Positions 44,448 to 53,278 are shown, counted from the stretch's first letter. The stretch is DNA of 64,000 nucleotides from Rhodoplanes sp. Z2-YC6860 (GCF_001579845.1 NZ_CP007440.1:6222029-6286028), one strand, 5' to 3'. The notes: generated from the letters alone by a model not told the origin. Made by a program: numbers and translations.

Positions 44448-45170
44448 TCAGGATACCAGCGACGCGTAGTTGGCCAATTTTCGGGTGGGACCCCTCGCCG
44501 CTCCGGCCTCGGGCATCTGCAGATAACTGAGCACGAACTCGACCACGGTGCGCCTGCGCGTCTCGAGGACGGCGCCCGACGTCATCTCGCGACCGAAGAT
44601 CGCGCCCAAGCTGTGCTGGTTCGAGAAGTACATGATGCACAGCGCGCACATCGAAATGTAGAAGTCGACCGGATCGACGTCCTTACGGAATTGCCCGCTG
44701 TTCTGGCCGCGCTTGAGGATGCGGCCGATGATTTCCGTCAGCGGCGTCTTGAACATGTCGAGCTTCTTCGACTTCCGCAGGTAGCGCGCCTTGTGGAAGT
44801 TTTCCATCGACAGGAACGACACGAAGTGCGGATTGTCGAGGTAGTAGTCGATCTTGAGATTGATCATCGTCTCGATCGCGGCTGCGGGCTCCAGATGCTC
44901 GACCTCGATCTCCCTTTCGAGCGCGACGAGCCTCTCGAACACTGACTCCAGTGCCGCGAGATAGAGCCCCTCCTTGCTGCCGAAGTAGTAGTAGATCATC
45001 CGCTTGTTGACGCCGCAGCGTGCCGCGATGTCGTCGGTGTTGCCTGCGGCAAGGCCAAGTTCGCCGAATTCGACCAGCGCTGCGTCCAGAATTTTTTTCC
45101 GGGTCGCATCGGCATTGCGCGTTTGCCGGACTCTCTTTTGCGAAACAGTCGTGCGTCTTCCGGATTTCAT
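44448..45170 (-). CDS. TetR-family transcriptional regulator
   Basis: A 240-residue regulator. N-terminal HTH: TRKKILDAALVEFGELGLAAG then NTDDIAARCGVNKRMIYYYFGSKEGLYLAAL. A helical ligand-binding domain follows (KIDYYLDNPHFVSFLSMENFHKARYL). The frame is open to 45212, but MKSGRRTTVSQK at 45170 is a sensible start. It is divergent from the Bug-epimerase operon, with a palindrome between, so it likely represses that operon and itself. It converges with the CofC-like gene 8 bases away. Confidence 0.88.
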   Translation of the reverse strand: MKSGRRTTVSQKRVRQTRNADATRKKILDAALVEFGELGLAAGNTDDIAARCGVNKRMIYYYFGSKEGLYLAALESVFERLVALEREIEVEHLEPAAAIETMINLKIDYYLDNPHFVSFLSMENFHKARYLRKSKKLDMFKTPLTEIIGRILKRGQNSGQFRKDVDPVDFYISMCALCIMYFSNQHSLGAIFGREMTSGAVLETRRRTVVEFVLSYLQMPEAGAARGPTRKLANYASLVS

Positions 45171-45239
45171 GGCGCAACCATGCCTTCTGCGACGCTCTCG
45201 CGCAACGATCATCCCGTTGACAGCGGTTCATGACGCCAG

Positions 45240-45255
45240 TTAACTATCGAGTTAA
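45240..45255. promoter_or_regulatory. Probable TetR operator
   Basis: TTAACT - ATCG - AGTTAA is a perfect inverted repeat with 6-bp arms, 70 bases from the TetR start and 55 bases from the Bug gene start. Its position in the divergent region suits autoregulation and control of the operon. Confidence 0.55.
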
Positions 45256-45309
45256 TTAGTACCGGCATGGCAGCCGGCCGACAAGGAAGAACCGCCGTGG
45301 GAGGACGTC

Positions 45310-46272
45310 ATGGGTAGCCTGATCCGAATTGCATTCGGCCTCGTGCTTGCGCTCTGCGCAGCACAAGCCTCCGCGCAGAACTATCCGAGCGGACCCGTGA
45401 AGCTCATCGTTCCGGTGCCGGCCGGCGGCGTCACCGACGTGATGGCGCGCATCGTCGGCCAGCGTCTGCAGGAAATGTGGAATCAGTCGGTCGTGGTCGA
45501 AAACCGGCCGGGCGGCAACTACGGGGTCGGCGCCCAAGCGGTCGAACGCTCGCCGGCCGACGGGCTGACACTGCTCGTTGCACCCGACTCCACCTTCACG
45601 GCGAACCCGGCGCTGTTCTCCAAACTGATCTACAGCCCGGACAACATCACACCGATCGCACTGTTGTGCCGCGGCACTCCAATGCTGATGGTCAATCCGT
45701 CGCTGCCTGTGAAAACGGTGAGCGAGCTTGTCGCCTACAGCAAGGCCAATCCGGGCAAGCTCAGCTATGCCTCGTTCGGCATCGGCACCTATGCCCAGCT
45801 CAGCATGGAAGATCTCAAGCAGCGCACAGGGTTGGATGCGCAGCATGTGCCTTACAAAGGCGCCGCGCCCGCGCTCAACGGCCTTCTTGCCAATGAGGTG
45901 CAGCTGATGTTGCTCAACTTGTCGAGCGTCGAGGAGCAGGCCAAGGCCGGCAAGGTTCGGCTGATAGCAGCGGCCACCGAGAAGCGCGTCCCGACGCTGC
46001 CGGATATGCCGACGATCGGTGAAACGGTGCCGGGCTTCGAGACCTCGATCTGGTTCGGAATGTGGGGACCGCCGAACATGCCGCCCGAGTTGCTCAAGAA
46101 GATCGCCGCCGACGTTTCCAAGGCGCTCGACCTCCCCGAAACCAAGGACTTCTTCAAGACCAACACGTTTCAACGCGTCGACCTCAGCCCGCAGGACTTC
46201 GGCAAGCTGATCCAGAGCGACCTGAAGCACTGGGGCGGCCTGATCAAATCGGTCGGCGTGAAGATCGAATAA
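45310..46272 (+). CDS. Bug/TctC-family periplasmic solute receptor
   Basis: A 320-residue receptor: signal peptide RIAFGLVLALCAAQASAQ, NYPSGPVKLIVPVPAGGVTDV, VVENRPGGNYGVGAQAVERS and PADGLTLLVAPDSTF, and C-terminal GGLIKSVGVKIE. GGGAGGACGTC precedes the ATG. First gene of the operon controlled from the TetR divergent region; the epimerase gene follows after 10 bases, so a sugar or hydroxy acid ligand is possible (inference). Confidence 0.9.
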   Translation: MGSLIRIAFGLVLALCAAQASAQNYPSGPVKLIVPVPAGGVTDVMARIVGQRLQEMWNQSVVVENRPGGNYGVGAQAVERSPADGLTLLVAPDSTFTANPALFSKLIYSPDNITPIALLCRGTPMLMVNPSLPVKTVSELVAYSKANPGKLSYASFGIGTYAQLSMEDLKQRTGLDAQHVPYKGAAPALNGLLANEVQLMLLNLSSVEEQAKAGKVRLIAAATEKRVPTLPDMPTIGETVPGFETSIWFGMWGPPNMPPELLKKIAADVSKALDLPETKDFFKTNTFQRVDLSPQDFGKLIQSDLKHWGGLIKSVGVKIE

Positions 46273-46282
46273 CGAGGACGAA

Positions 46283-47245
46283 ATGAAAGTTCTGATTACC
46301 GGCGGCATGGGCGTCATCGGCGCCGAGACCACGCGCAAATTCGTCAAGGAAGGCCACAAGCCTGTCGTGTTCGCGCGCCACCGCGACGACAGCCTGATCG
46401 GCGACATCCTCGACAAGATCGACTTCGAGCAGGGCGACGTGCTCGACATGCCGCGCATCCTGCAGGCGATCAAGAAGCACCAGGTGACGCACGTGGTGCA
46501 CGCGGCGGCCTTCGTCGGCGCGGTGTCGGCGGGGAATCCGGCGCTCAGCATCCAGGTCAACGTGATGGGCCTGGTCAACATACTGGAGGCCGCGCGTGCG
46601 CTCAGCGTCAAGCGCGTGGTGTTCACGTCGGCGAAAGGCGTCTACGGCCCGGTGACCGGCGAATACGGCTCGCCGACCTGGAAGCCGATGTCGGAAGACC
46701 TGCCGGCGAAGCCGAAGCGCATTTACGACTCGGCCAAGTTCATGGGCGAGAACGTCTGCACCTATTACAACGACAACATGGGCATCGAGACGGTGTCGCT
46801 GCGCTTTGCCTCGACCTACGGCCCGGGCAAGACCGCACGTCACGGTCCGATGGCGGTGATGAGCCGCATCGTCGAGAACCCGGCGCACGGCCTGCCCTTC
46901 AAGATCGAGCAGGGCGGCGATGACAAGGACGACTTCATCTACAACAAGGACTCCGCGCTCGGGATTTATCTCGCGACCACAGCTGACAAGGTGAAGAGCC
47001 GCGTCTACAACATCGGCACCGGGGTCGGCGTGACGCTCCGCGACTTCGAGCGCGTCATCAAGAAGCACATCCCGAACGCCCAGATGGAAATCGGCGGCGG
47101 CTTGAACTTCTACGGCTTCGCCTATCCGGCGACCGGGGTCTACGACATTTCCCGTGCTCGCGATGAACTTGGCTACAAACCGGAATTCGATCTCGAAAAG
47201 GGCATCGCGGACTATCTTGCGGCGCTGAAGCAGCTCGGCGTCTGA
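46283..47245 (+). CDS. NAD-dependent epimerase/dehydratase (extended SDR)
   Basis: A 320-residue extended short-chain dehydrogenase. Motifs are KVLITGGMGVIGAETTRKF (GxxGxxG), VVHAAAFVGAVSAGN, VVFTSAKGVYGP and the catalytic YDSAKFMGENV (YxxxK). Substrates of the family are nucleotide sugars or other hydroxy compounds; the substrate here is unknown. Ribosome site GAGGAC. Co-transcribed with the Bug gene; separated from the M24 gene by a family C palindrome. Confidence 0.88.
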   Translation: MKVLITGGMGVIGAETTRKFVKEGHKPVVFARHRDDSLIGDILDKIDFEQGDVLDMPRILQAIKKHQVTHVVHAAAFVGAVSAGNPALSIQVNVMGLVNILEAARALSVKRVVFTSAKGVYGPVTGEYGSPTWKPMSEDLPAKPKRIYDSAKFMGENVCTYYNDNMGIETVSLRFASTYGPGKTARHGPMAVMSRIVENPAHGLPFKIEQGGDDKDDFIYNKDSALGIYLATTADKVKSRVYNIGTGVGVTLRDFERVIKKHIPNAQMEIGGGLNFYGFAYPATGVYDISRARDELGYKPEFDLEKGIADYLAALKQLGV

Positions 47246-47277
47246 GTTATGCTGCAACAAAAACATCTCTAACCCGG

Positions 47278-47373
47278 CCCTCATGCTGAGGAGCGGCCGC
47301 AGGCCGCGTCTCGAAGCATGCGGGCCGCCCCATCCTTCGAGACGGCGCTCCGCGCCTCCTCAGGATGAGGCGG
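47278..47373. repeat. Intergenic palindrome, family C (copy 2)
   Basis: CCCTCATGCTGAGGAGCGGCC left arm and GCGCCTCCTCAGGATGAGG right arm, inner CGTCTCGAAG / CTTCGAGACG. It separates the epimerase gene from the M24 gene. Confidence 0.8.
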
Positions 47374-47399
47374 AGGAACACCCAGGAGGCAATGCAATC

Positions 47400-48623
47400 A
47401 TGCGCAAGCTCACCGAATATCCGATCCTGTCGCTGAAGGAGCGCGACCGGCGCTGGGCGCTCACCCGCAAGGAGATGGCGGCGCGTGGCCTCGACGCGCT
47501 GGTGCTGTTCGGCTGGCCGTCGATGTGGGACTTCAACATTGCCAACGCGCGCTATCTCTGCCCGATCGGCGGCAACGCCGAGAACAACGTGCTGGTGTTC
47601 CCGCTCGAGGGCGAGCCGACGAGCTTCATCTATTCGCCGGTGTTCACCGACTACTGGAAGGGCGCACAGAACTGGGTCGCCGACGTGCGGCCCCGCAAGG
47701 GCACCTTCGGCGACAGCGTGGTCGGCCGGCTGAACGAGCTGAAGCTCACCAAGGGCAAGGTCGGCATCGACGGCCTCGCCGGTCCGCTCGATCCGGACGG
47801 CTGGACGCCGCACTCGAGCTTCACCCGTATCAAGGACAGCCTGCCCGGCGTCGAGCTGGTCAACCTTCAGGACATGATGGAGAAGCTTCGCGTCATCAAG
47901 AGCGACGAGGAGATCGCGGCGCTCGACAAGGCGGCCAAGCTGGGAGACCTGATGCTCTCGACCTGCCGCGACGTGGCGCGGCCGGGCGTCAAGGAGTGCG
48001 AAGTCTACGCCGCCATGATGCACACCATGCTGGCGAACGGCGGCGAGGAGCCGACGCTGTTTCTGTTCGCGGCCGACAAGCACCCCTATCCGCATCCGTT
48101 CCGCGTGCCGACCACCCGCCCGCTGGAAAAGGGCGATATGATCATCTGCGAGATGCATCCGAAGTTCGGCGGCTACTACACCCACGTCGAGCGCACGTTC
48201 TGCCTCGGCGAGCCCGAGCCGCGCTATCTCGACATCTACGAGGCGTGCCTTGCCGCCTATCGCGAAGGCCTCGCCCTGTTCAAGCCGGGCACGAAAATCT
48301 CGTCGGCGATGAACGCGGTGCGCGACGTCATCACCGGCTCGGGCTTCGGCATCTGCGAGGCCGGCATTCACGGCCATGGCCTCGCCTCGCTGGAATATCC
48401 GCGCTACCGCCACCACGCGCTCGGCGCCGACGAAGGCGCGCTGAAGGCGATCGGCGACGAATTCCGCCCCGGCATGGTGTTCGCCATGAACATCGACCTG
48501 TTCGATCCGAAGTGGCACAACGGGGAGACCGGCTGTGTCTTCGCCGAGACCATCACGATCACACAGGATGGCGCGCGCCGCATGCACTCCTTCTCGACGG
48601 ACTTTCAGAAGCTTCCGGTGTAG
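47400..48623 (+). CDS. M24 peptidase-fold protein with altered metal site
   Basis: A 407-residue pita-bread (creatinase/prolidase) protein. The N-domain is MRKLTEYPILSLKERDRRWA with FGWPSMWDFNIANARYLC, and the C-domain begins near 160 (MMEKLRVIKSDEEIAALDKA). Compared with active M24 enzymes, the metal positions read E251 (MIICEMHPKF), H262 (YTHVERTF), the His in GIHGHGL, N364 (FAMNIDLF) and E383 (VFAETITI). Several usual Asp/Glu ligands are therefore replaced, and a lyase or hydrolase function other than peptidase is plausible. AGGAGG fixes the start at 47400, inside a longer open frame. Confidence 0.83.
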   Translation: MRKLTEYPILSLKERDRRWALTRKEMAARGLDALVLFGWPSMWDFNIANARYLCPIGGNAENNVLVFPLEGEPTSFIYSPVFTDYWKGAQNWVADVRPRKGTFGDSVVGRLNELKLTKGKVGIDGLAGPLDPDGWTPHSSFTRIKDSLPGVELVNLQDMMEKLRVIKSDEEIAALDKAAKLGDLMLSTCRDVARPGVKECEVYAAMMHTMLANGGEEPTLFLFAADKHPYPHPFRVPTTRPLEKGDMIICEMHPKFGGYYTHVERTFCLGEPEPRYLDIYEACLAAYREGLALFKPGTKISSAMNAVRDVITGSGFGICEAGIHGHGLASLEYPRYRHHALGADEGALKAIGDEFRPGMVFAMNIDLFDPKWHNGETGCVFAETITITQDGARRMHSFSTDFQKLPV

Positions 48624-48656
48624 GCTGTCGCAAACAGCTTAAACCGGGAGCCGCTG

Positions 48657-49055
48657 ATGAATCTGCCGAAGGGCGCGCCGAAGCTTGAAGAGATTCTGGT
48701 CGACACCGGGAAGGTGCCCTGGCGCGAGAAGTCGCTGAAGGGCATCTCCGAGAAGATGCTGTGGCGCAACGAGGAGACCGGCGCCTCCATCGCGATGATC
48801 AGGTTCGCCAAGGGCTCAGGCATCCCGCAGCCGCACTATCACGCGTCGAACCAGTTCATGATCTGCCTGAGCGGCAAATACGAATACACCTCGACCGGCG
48901 TGGTGCTGACGGCGGGCTCGTTCTACTGCAACCCGAAGGGCAACGTGCACGGCCCGGCCATCGCCCACGAGGACACCGTGGTGATCGAGGTCTATGACGG
49001 CCCGCACTATCCCGAGAAGCCGTCGTGGTATAGCGACGAGCAGGACGCGCGCTGA
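48657..49055 (+). CDS. Cupin-domain protein
   Basis: A 132-residue cupin. Metal motif residues appear in PQPHYHASNQFMICLSGKYE (His, His, Gln) and NPKGNVHGPA. The pattern resembles the dihydroxyacetophenone-dioxygenase/ChrR-like group. It follows the M24 gene by 33 bases and is presumably co-transcribed; cytoplasmic. Confidence 0.78.
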   Translation: MNLPKGAPKLEEILVDTGKVPWREKSLKGISEKMLWRNEETGASIAMIRFAKGSGIPQPHYHASNQFMICLSGKYEYTSTGVVLTAGSFYCNPKGNVHGPAIAHEDTVVIEVYDGPHYPEKPSWYSDEQDAR

Positions 49056-49092
49056 GGCTTAAAGCTTCCGCGCACGTTTCAAGGGTGCCGTC

Positions 49093-49962
49093 ATGAATCC
49101 GCCGACACTACCCACAGGCTTGTCTCTCGGCCCGATGCGTCGGGAAGAAGCCGACATCCTCGAAGGCTGGGCTGCCGGCGAAGGTTGGAATCCCGGCAAC
49201 GCCGACATCGGCATCGCGTGGGCGACCGACCCTGATGCTTTCATCGCCCTGCGCCAGGGTTCGGAGCTGGCCGGCGGCGGCACCATCTTCTCCTACGATG
49301 GACGCTTCGGCTTCATGGGCTTGTTCATCGTCCGGCGCGAACTGCGCGGCGCGGGCCTCGGCAGCAAGCTTTGGCATCACCGGCTGACGCGTCTGAAGGA
49401 GCGCCTGTTGCCCGGCGCGCCGATCGGAATGGACGGCGTCTTCGCCATGGTGCCGTTCTATGAGCGCGGCGGCTTTGCGCTGGCCTATCGCGATCTCCGC
49501 TTCGAGGGCATCGCCCGTGGTGCGGCAGATCCGCAGGCCCGATCTCTCGACCCCTCGATGTTTTCTCAGGTCGAAGCCATCGACCGAAACTATGTGCCTG
49601 CGCCACGCGCGGCGTTTCTTCGCCAGTGGATGTTTCAGCCCGGCGCCCACGCAATCGGGCTGATCGAGAACGATCGTCTGATCGGCTACGGCGTCGCCCG
49701 GCCGGCCCGCGTGGGCTACAAGCTCGGGCCGGTGTTTGCCGAACGTCCCGACGTCGCGGAGCGCGTGATCGGCAGCCTGATGGCCAGAATGGCGGGCGAG
49801 CAGGTGCAACTCGACGTGCCGGAGCCCAATCAAACCGGCATGCGGCTCGCCCAGCAGTTCGGCCTCAAGGAGGTGTTCGGCTGCGCCCGCATGTATTGCG
49901 GCGCCGACCCCAAGCTGCCGGTGCAAGGCATCTATGGGGTGACGTCGTTCGAATTCGGCTGA
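49093..49962 (+). CDS. GNAT-family N-acetyltransferase with second GNAT-like domain
   Basis: A 289-residue protein. The first GNAT domain (1-140) includes the acetyl-CoA loop RGAGLGSKLWHHRL, and a second GNAT-like half (145-289) includes ARPARVGYKLGPVFAERPDV. Two-domain GNATs of this type are common in Proteobacteria and acetylate unknown small molecules. Last gene of the 45.3-50.0 kb group; converges on the nadC gene with a 6-base gap. Confidence 0.82.
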   Translation: MNPPTLPTGLSLGPMRREEADILEGWAAGEGWNPGNADIGIAWATDPDAFIALRQGSELAGGGTIFSYDGRFGFMGLFIVRRELRGAGLGSKLWHHRLTRLKERLLPGAPIGMDGVFAMVPFYERGGFALAYRDLRFEGIARGAADPQARSLDPSMFSQVEAIDRNYVPAPRAAFLRQWMFQPGAHAIGLIENDRLIGYGVARPARVGYKLGPVFAERPDVAERVIGSLMARMAGEQVQLDVPEPNQTGMRLAQQFGLKEVFGCARMYCGADPKLPVQGIYGVTSFEFG

Positions 49963-49968
49963 CGACGA

Positions 49969-50802
49969 TCAGGCGTCGTCCAGGCCGATATCGACAGCCG
50001 GAGCCGCCTGGATGGTCTTGCTGGTGGACACGTAGTCCACTCCGGTCTCCGCAATCGCGCGCACGGTGTTGAAGCGCACGCCGCCGGACCCCTCCAACGG
50101 AATCCTTCCGCCGACGAACTTGACGGCCTCGCGCATCTGATCGAGCGACATGTTGTCGAGCAGGATGATGTCGGCCTTGGCCTCGACCGCCTCGCGGACC
50201 TGGTCCAGCCGGTCGCACTCGACCTCAATCTTGACCAAGCCCGGGATGCGCGAGCGTGCGCGCTGCACCGCCTTGGTGATGCTGCCCGCCACCGCAATGT
50301 GGTTGTCCTTGATGATCACGCCGCCATCGAGACCGAGGCGATGGTTCGCGCCGCCGCCGCAAACCACCGCATGCTTTTCCAGCGCGCGGAGGCCCGGCGT
50401 CGTCTTGCGGGTGTCGATGAGCTTTGCGTTGGTGCCCTTGATCTCCGCCACCCAGCGTGCGGTCTCGGTGGCAATGCCGGAGAGGTGCTGGGTGATGTTG
50501 AGCGCGGTGCGCTCGACGGTCAGAAGGCTACGCGCCGGGCCCGAAACAGCCAGCAGCAGCGTTTTCTTCTCGCAGCGCGTGCCGTCCTGGGTCTTCACCT
50601 CCACGCTGATATTTGGGTCGTACCGCTTGAAGCACATCGCCGCGACGTCGACGCCGGCAAGCCAAAGCTCTTCGCGGGCGTTCATGTGGAATGTCGCCTT
50701 TGCGTCCGGCTCGATCATCGACATCGCGGTCATGTCGCCGTGTCCGATGTCCTCGGCAAGCCACAAGTCGATGAGACGACCTACCATGAAGAGATCCAAC
50801 AT
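49969..50802 (-). CDS. nadC: Nicotinate-nucleotide pyrophosphorylase (quinolinate phosphoribosyltransferase)
   Basis: A 277-residue NadC. It transfers phosphoribosyl from PRPP to quinolinate, giving nicotinate mononucleotide, CO2 and PPi. The active-site run is complete: KLIDTRKTTPGLRALEKHAV, CGGGANHRLGLDGGVIIKDN, IEVECDRLDQV, DIILLDNMSLDQM and LEGSGGVRF. The ModD paralogue type (molybdate operons) lacks part of this, so true QPRTase is preferred. No nadA/nadB adjoins it, hence it may be an accessory copy. ATG 50802 is preferred to the in-frame GTG at 50808. Its promoter carries the operator shared with the ABC importer and the PhnN fusion gene. Confidence 0.9.
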   Translation of the reverse strand: MLDLFMVGRLIDLWLAEDIGHGDMTAMSMIEPDAKATFHMNAREELWLAGVDVAAMCFKRYDPNISVEVKTQDGTRCEKKTLLLAVSGPARSLLTVERTALNITQHLSGIATETARWVAEIKGTNAKLIDTRKTTPGLRALEKHAVVCGGGANHRLGLDGGVIIKDNHIAVAGSITKAVQRARSRIPGLVKIEVECDRLDQVREAVEAKADIILLDNMSLDQMREAVKFVGGRIPLEGSGGVRFNTVRAIAETGVDYVSTSKTIQAAPAVDIGLDDA

Positions 50803-50848
50803 GAGCACACCTGTGGGTCAGCGTTGATCCGAAGCCTAAAACTACCAG

Positions 50849-50864
50849 ATCATATGTACACAAA
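50849..50864 (-). promoter_or_regulatory. Shared operator motif, site 1 (nadC)
   Basis: TTTGTGTACATATGAT on the minus strand, 47 bases before the nadC start. It matches sites at 54301 and 56232 and lies between the end of the ABC importer operon and nadC. Confidence 0.6.
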
Positions 50865-50875
50865 CAAGTTTGAAT

Positions 50876-51610
50876 CTAGCTGCGCCGCAGCGATCCGAGC
50901 CTGATCAGCAAGCCGTTGGCCGTCACCGCGAAGGCGGTCAGCAGCACCGCCACCGCCATGATGGTCTCCGTGTCGCCGAGGTTCATCGCCTGCGTGACGA
51001 GAAAGCCCAGCCCCCGCTTCGAAGCGAACATCTCGCCGATCAGCACGCCGAGCAGCGTCAGCGAAAACCCGAGCCGGATGCCGGACAGAACCTCCGGCAT
51101 GACGGCCGGCAGCACGATGGTCGAAGCGGTCTGCCACGCGGAAAGCCGCATCATCTTCGAGCTGCGGAGGAACACCGGCTTCATCTGCCGGATGGCGTTC
51201 ATGGTGAAGATCGTCATCGGGATCATGCCGTGCATGACGCCGAACGCCACCTTCGCGGCCATCCCGAGGCCGAAGCAGAGCAGCACCAGCGGATAGAGCG
51301 TGACCTTCGGGATCGTATAAAGATTCACCAGGATGGGCTCGGCCACCGCCAGCGAGGTTCGCGAAAAGCCCAGTGCAATACCGAGCGATACGCCGCACAG
51401 AATTCCGAGCACCAGCGCCAGCGCGAACGCCCCGGCGGTCTCCGCCACGTGGCCCCAGAACATGCTGCTTTGAAGCAGGCCTGCGAGTTTCACCGCCGTC
51501 GCCGCAGGCGACGCGAGCGCTCCGTCGCCGCCGATCAGATGCACCACCTGCCAGGCGACAATGATGCCGGCAAACAGGAGAACCGTGCCGAGATGCCGTG
51601 CGTGGATCAT
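50876..51610 (-). CDS. ABC transporter permease (SsuC/TauC type), second
   Basis: A 244-residue membrane protein with five to six hydrophobic helices. The EAA-type loop is RSSKMMRLSAWQTASTIVLP then AVMPEVLSGIRLG. Its ATG overlaps the stop of the preceding permease gene (ATGA, 51607-51610). Last gene of the binding protein-ATPase-permease-permease operon; two different permeases imply a heterodimeric channel. Confidence 0.88.
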   Translation of the reverse strand: MIHARHLGTVLLFAGIIVAWQVVHLIGGDGALASPAATAVKLAGLLQSSMFWGHVAETAGAFALALVLGILCGVSLGIALGFSRTSLAVAEPILVNLYTIPKVTLYPLVLLCFGLGMAAKVAFGVMHGMIPMTIFTMNAIRQMKPVFLRSSKMMRLSAWQTASTIVLPAVMPEVLSGIRLGFSLTLLGVLIGEMFASKRGLGFLVTQAMNLGDTETIMAVAVLLTAFAVTANGLLIRLGSLRRS

Positions 51611-52356
51611 CGGAGCTGCCGCGCCTGCAGTCTGACATCGATGGCGTTCAACAACGAGTTCACCGCCGTCGCCGCGAGCAGAACCAGCAGCATCAGCGCA
51701 TACATCTTGCGGTTCTCGAAGTTGTTGTAGGCATAGGCGATGGCGTAGCCGAGGCCGGAGCCTGACAGGATGAACTCCGACGCGATGACGCCGATGAACG
51801 AATAGGCCACCGCGAGCTTGACGCCGGTGAACAGGTAGGGGCTCGCGGCCGGGAGCTCGATCAGCAGAGAGGTGCGAAGGCGCGAGAGCTGGTACATCCG
51901 CGCGGTCTTGCGCAGCACGTTCGGAATGCGATCGAGACCGTCCAGCGTGGCGGTGATCATCGCCACGACCGCCAGCAGCACCGCGATGGCAATGATCGGC
52001 GCGCTGCCGACGCCGAGCAGCACGATGAACACCGGATAGAACATGAAGGTCGGCACGGCGTAATAGCTCGCGAGCAACGGCTCGACCGCGGCCCGCAGCG
52101 ACGGCATCGCATGGATCACGACGCCGACGGCAAAGCCCAGCACCGCGACGATCACCGCCGCGATCAGGATGTTGGAGAATGTCGAGACGATATCGGCGTT
52201 GAGCTCGCCGCTCCGGAGGATCGCCACAAGCGCGACCGCCATGTCCGAGGGCGGGATCAGAACCGTCGCCGGGATGATCTTGGTCCGGCACAGCAGCTCG
52301 ATGGCGGCCGCGAACAGCGCGACGATCAGAAGCCTGATCCAGGCTTCGCGCTTCAC
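51607..52356 (-). CDS. ABC transporter permease (SsuC/TauC type), first
   Basis: A 249-residue inner-membrane permease: RLLIVALFAAAIELLCRTKI first helix, EAA loop LDRIPNVLRKTARMYQLSRL and LRTSLLIELPAASPYLFTG, last helix LLVLLAATAVNSLLNAIDV. The GTG start at 52356 overlaps the ATPase stop (GTGA). It partners the second permease and the ATPase. Confidence 0.88.
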   Translation of the reverse strand: MKREAWIRLLIVALFAAAIELLCRTKIIPATVLIPPSDMAVALVAILRSGELNADIVSTFSNILIAAVIVAVLGFAVGVVIHAMPSLRAAVEPLLASYYAVPTFMFYPVFIVLLGVGSAPIIAIAVLLAVVAMITATLDGLDRIPNVLRKTARMYQLSRLRTSLLIELPAASPYLFTGVKLAVAYSFIGVIASEFILSGSGLGYAIAYAYNNFENRKMYALMLLVLLAATAVNSLLNAIDVRLQARQLR

Positions 52357-53231
52357 GGCGCAGCCCCGCCGTCCGCAGAACCTTGCGCCACCCCCATGAT
52401 CTTCATGGTTTCGCGGCGGAGCTTGTCCCACAGCCGCGAGGTGATCTCGCCAAAACGGGGCGTCGACACGACGCGGCTGTCGCGGCCCCTCTCCCAGCCG
52501 GTCGCGACCATGTCGATGAAGGTGCCCGGACGCGCCGACATCACGCCGACGCGGTCGGACAGCATGGCGGCCTCGTCGAGCGCGTGGGTGATCAAGAGCA
52601 CCGTCGCCGAGGTCTCGCGCCAGAGCCGCAGCAACTCGTCGCCCATCAACAGCCGGGTCTGCTGGTCGAGGGCGCCGAACGGCTCGTCCAGCAGGATGAG
52701 CCTCGGCTGCAGCACCAGCGTGCGGGCGATGCAGACGCGTTGCCGCATGCCGCCGGACAGCTGTGCCGGATAGGCCTTGGTGAAATCCTTGAGCCCCATG
52801 AAGCCGATGGCGTAGTCGACGCGCCGCTTGATCTCGGCCGCGTCGACACCGGCGCGCCGCAAACCGAACGCCACATTGTCCTCGACGGTCAGCCAGGGAA
52901 ACGACGCATCCTCTTGAAACACGGCGCCGACGCCGTCGGGCACGCCCGAAACCGGACGGCCTTCGAACGTCGCGGTGCCTTCGGTCGGTACGGCAAGGCC
53001 AGCCAGGACATCGAGCAAGGTCGACTTGCCGCAGCCGGATGGCCCCACCACCGAGAAGAATTCGCCGCGCATCAGGTCGAGATCGACCGGACCGATGGCG
53101 TGAAGCGATGCACCGGAGCGCAGCTGGAAGACCCGGGTGACGTTCCGCAGCCGGACGTGAACGGAGCCAACGTCCTGGGCAGCGCTCGCGCCCTTGCCTG
53201 GCTCTGTCTCGCTGACGACCGCATCACGCAT
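52353..53231 (-). CDS. ABC transporter ATP-binding protein (SsuB/TauB type)
   Basis: A 292-residue ATPase with Walker A GPSGCGKSTLL, signature LSGGMRQRVCIARTL, Walker B LILLDEPFGALD and switch His in LLITHALDEA. Energises import through the two permeases downstream. N-terminal 28 residues are a poorly conserved extension; alternative start at V within it is possible. Confidence 0.9.
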   Translation of the reverse strand: MRDAVVSETEPGKGASAAQDVGSVHVRLRNVTRVFQLRSGASLHAIGPVDLDLMRGEFFSVVGPSGCGKSTLLDVLAGLAVPTEGTATFEGRPVSGVPDGVGAVFQEDASFPWLTVEDNVAFGLRRAGVDAAEIKRRVDYAIGFMGLKDFTKAYPAQLSGGMRQRVCIARTLVLQPRLILLDEPFGALDQQTRLLMGDELLRLWRETSATVLLITHALDEAAMLSDRVGVMSARPGTFIDMVATGWERGRDSRVVSTPRFGEITSRLWDKLRRETMKIMGVAQGSADGGAAP

Positions 53232-53278
53232 GGAGTGCCATCAATCCGTTACGGCTCCGCGCGGGCGGCGCGGCCGCA

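Noticed and set aside
49969-50802. ModD-type NadC paralogue
   Set aside because: The full quinolinate and PRPP binding run (TRKTTPGLR, NHRLGLD, IKDNH) is present and no molybdate transport genes adjoin.
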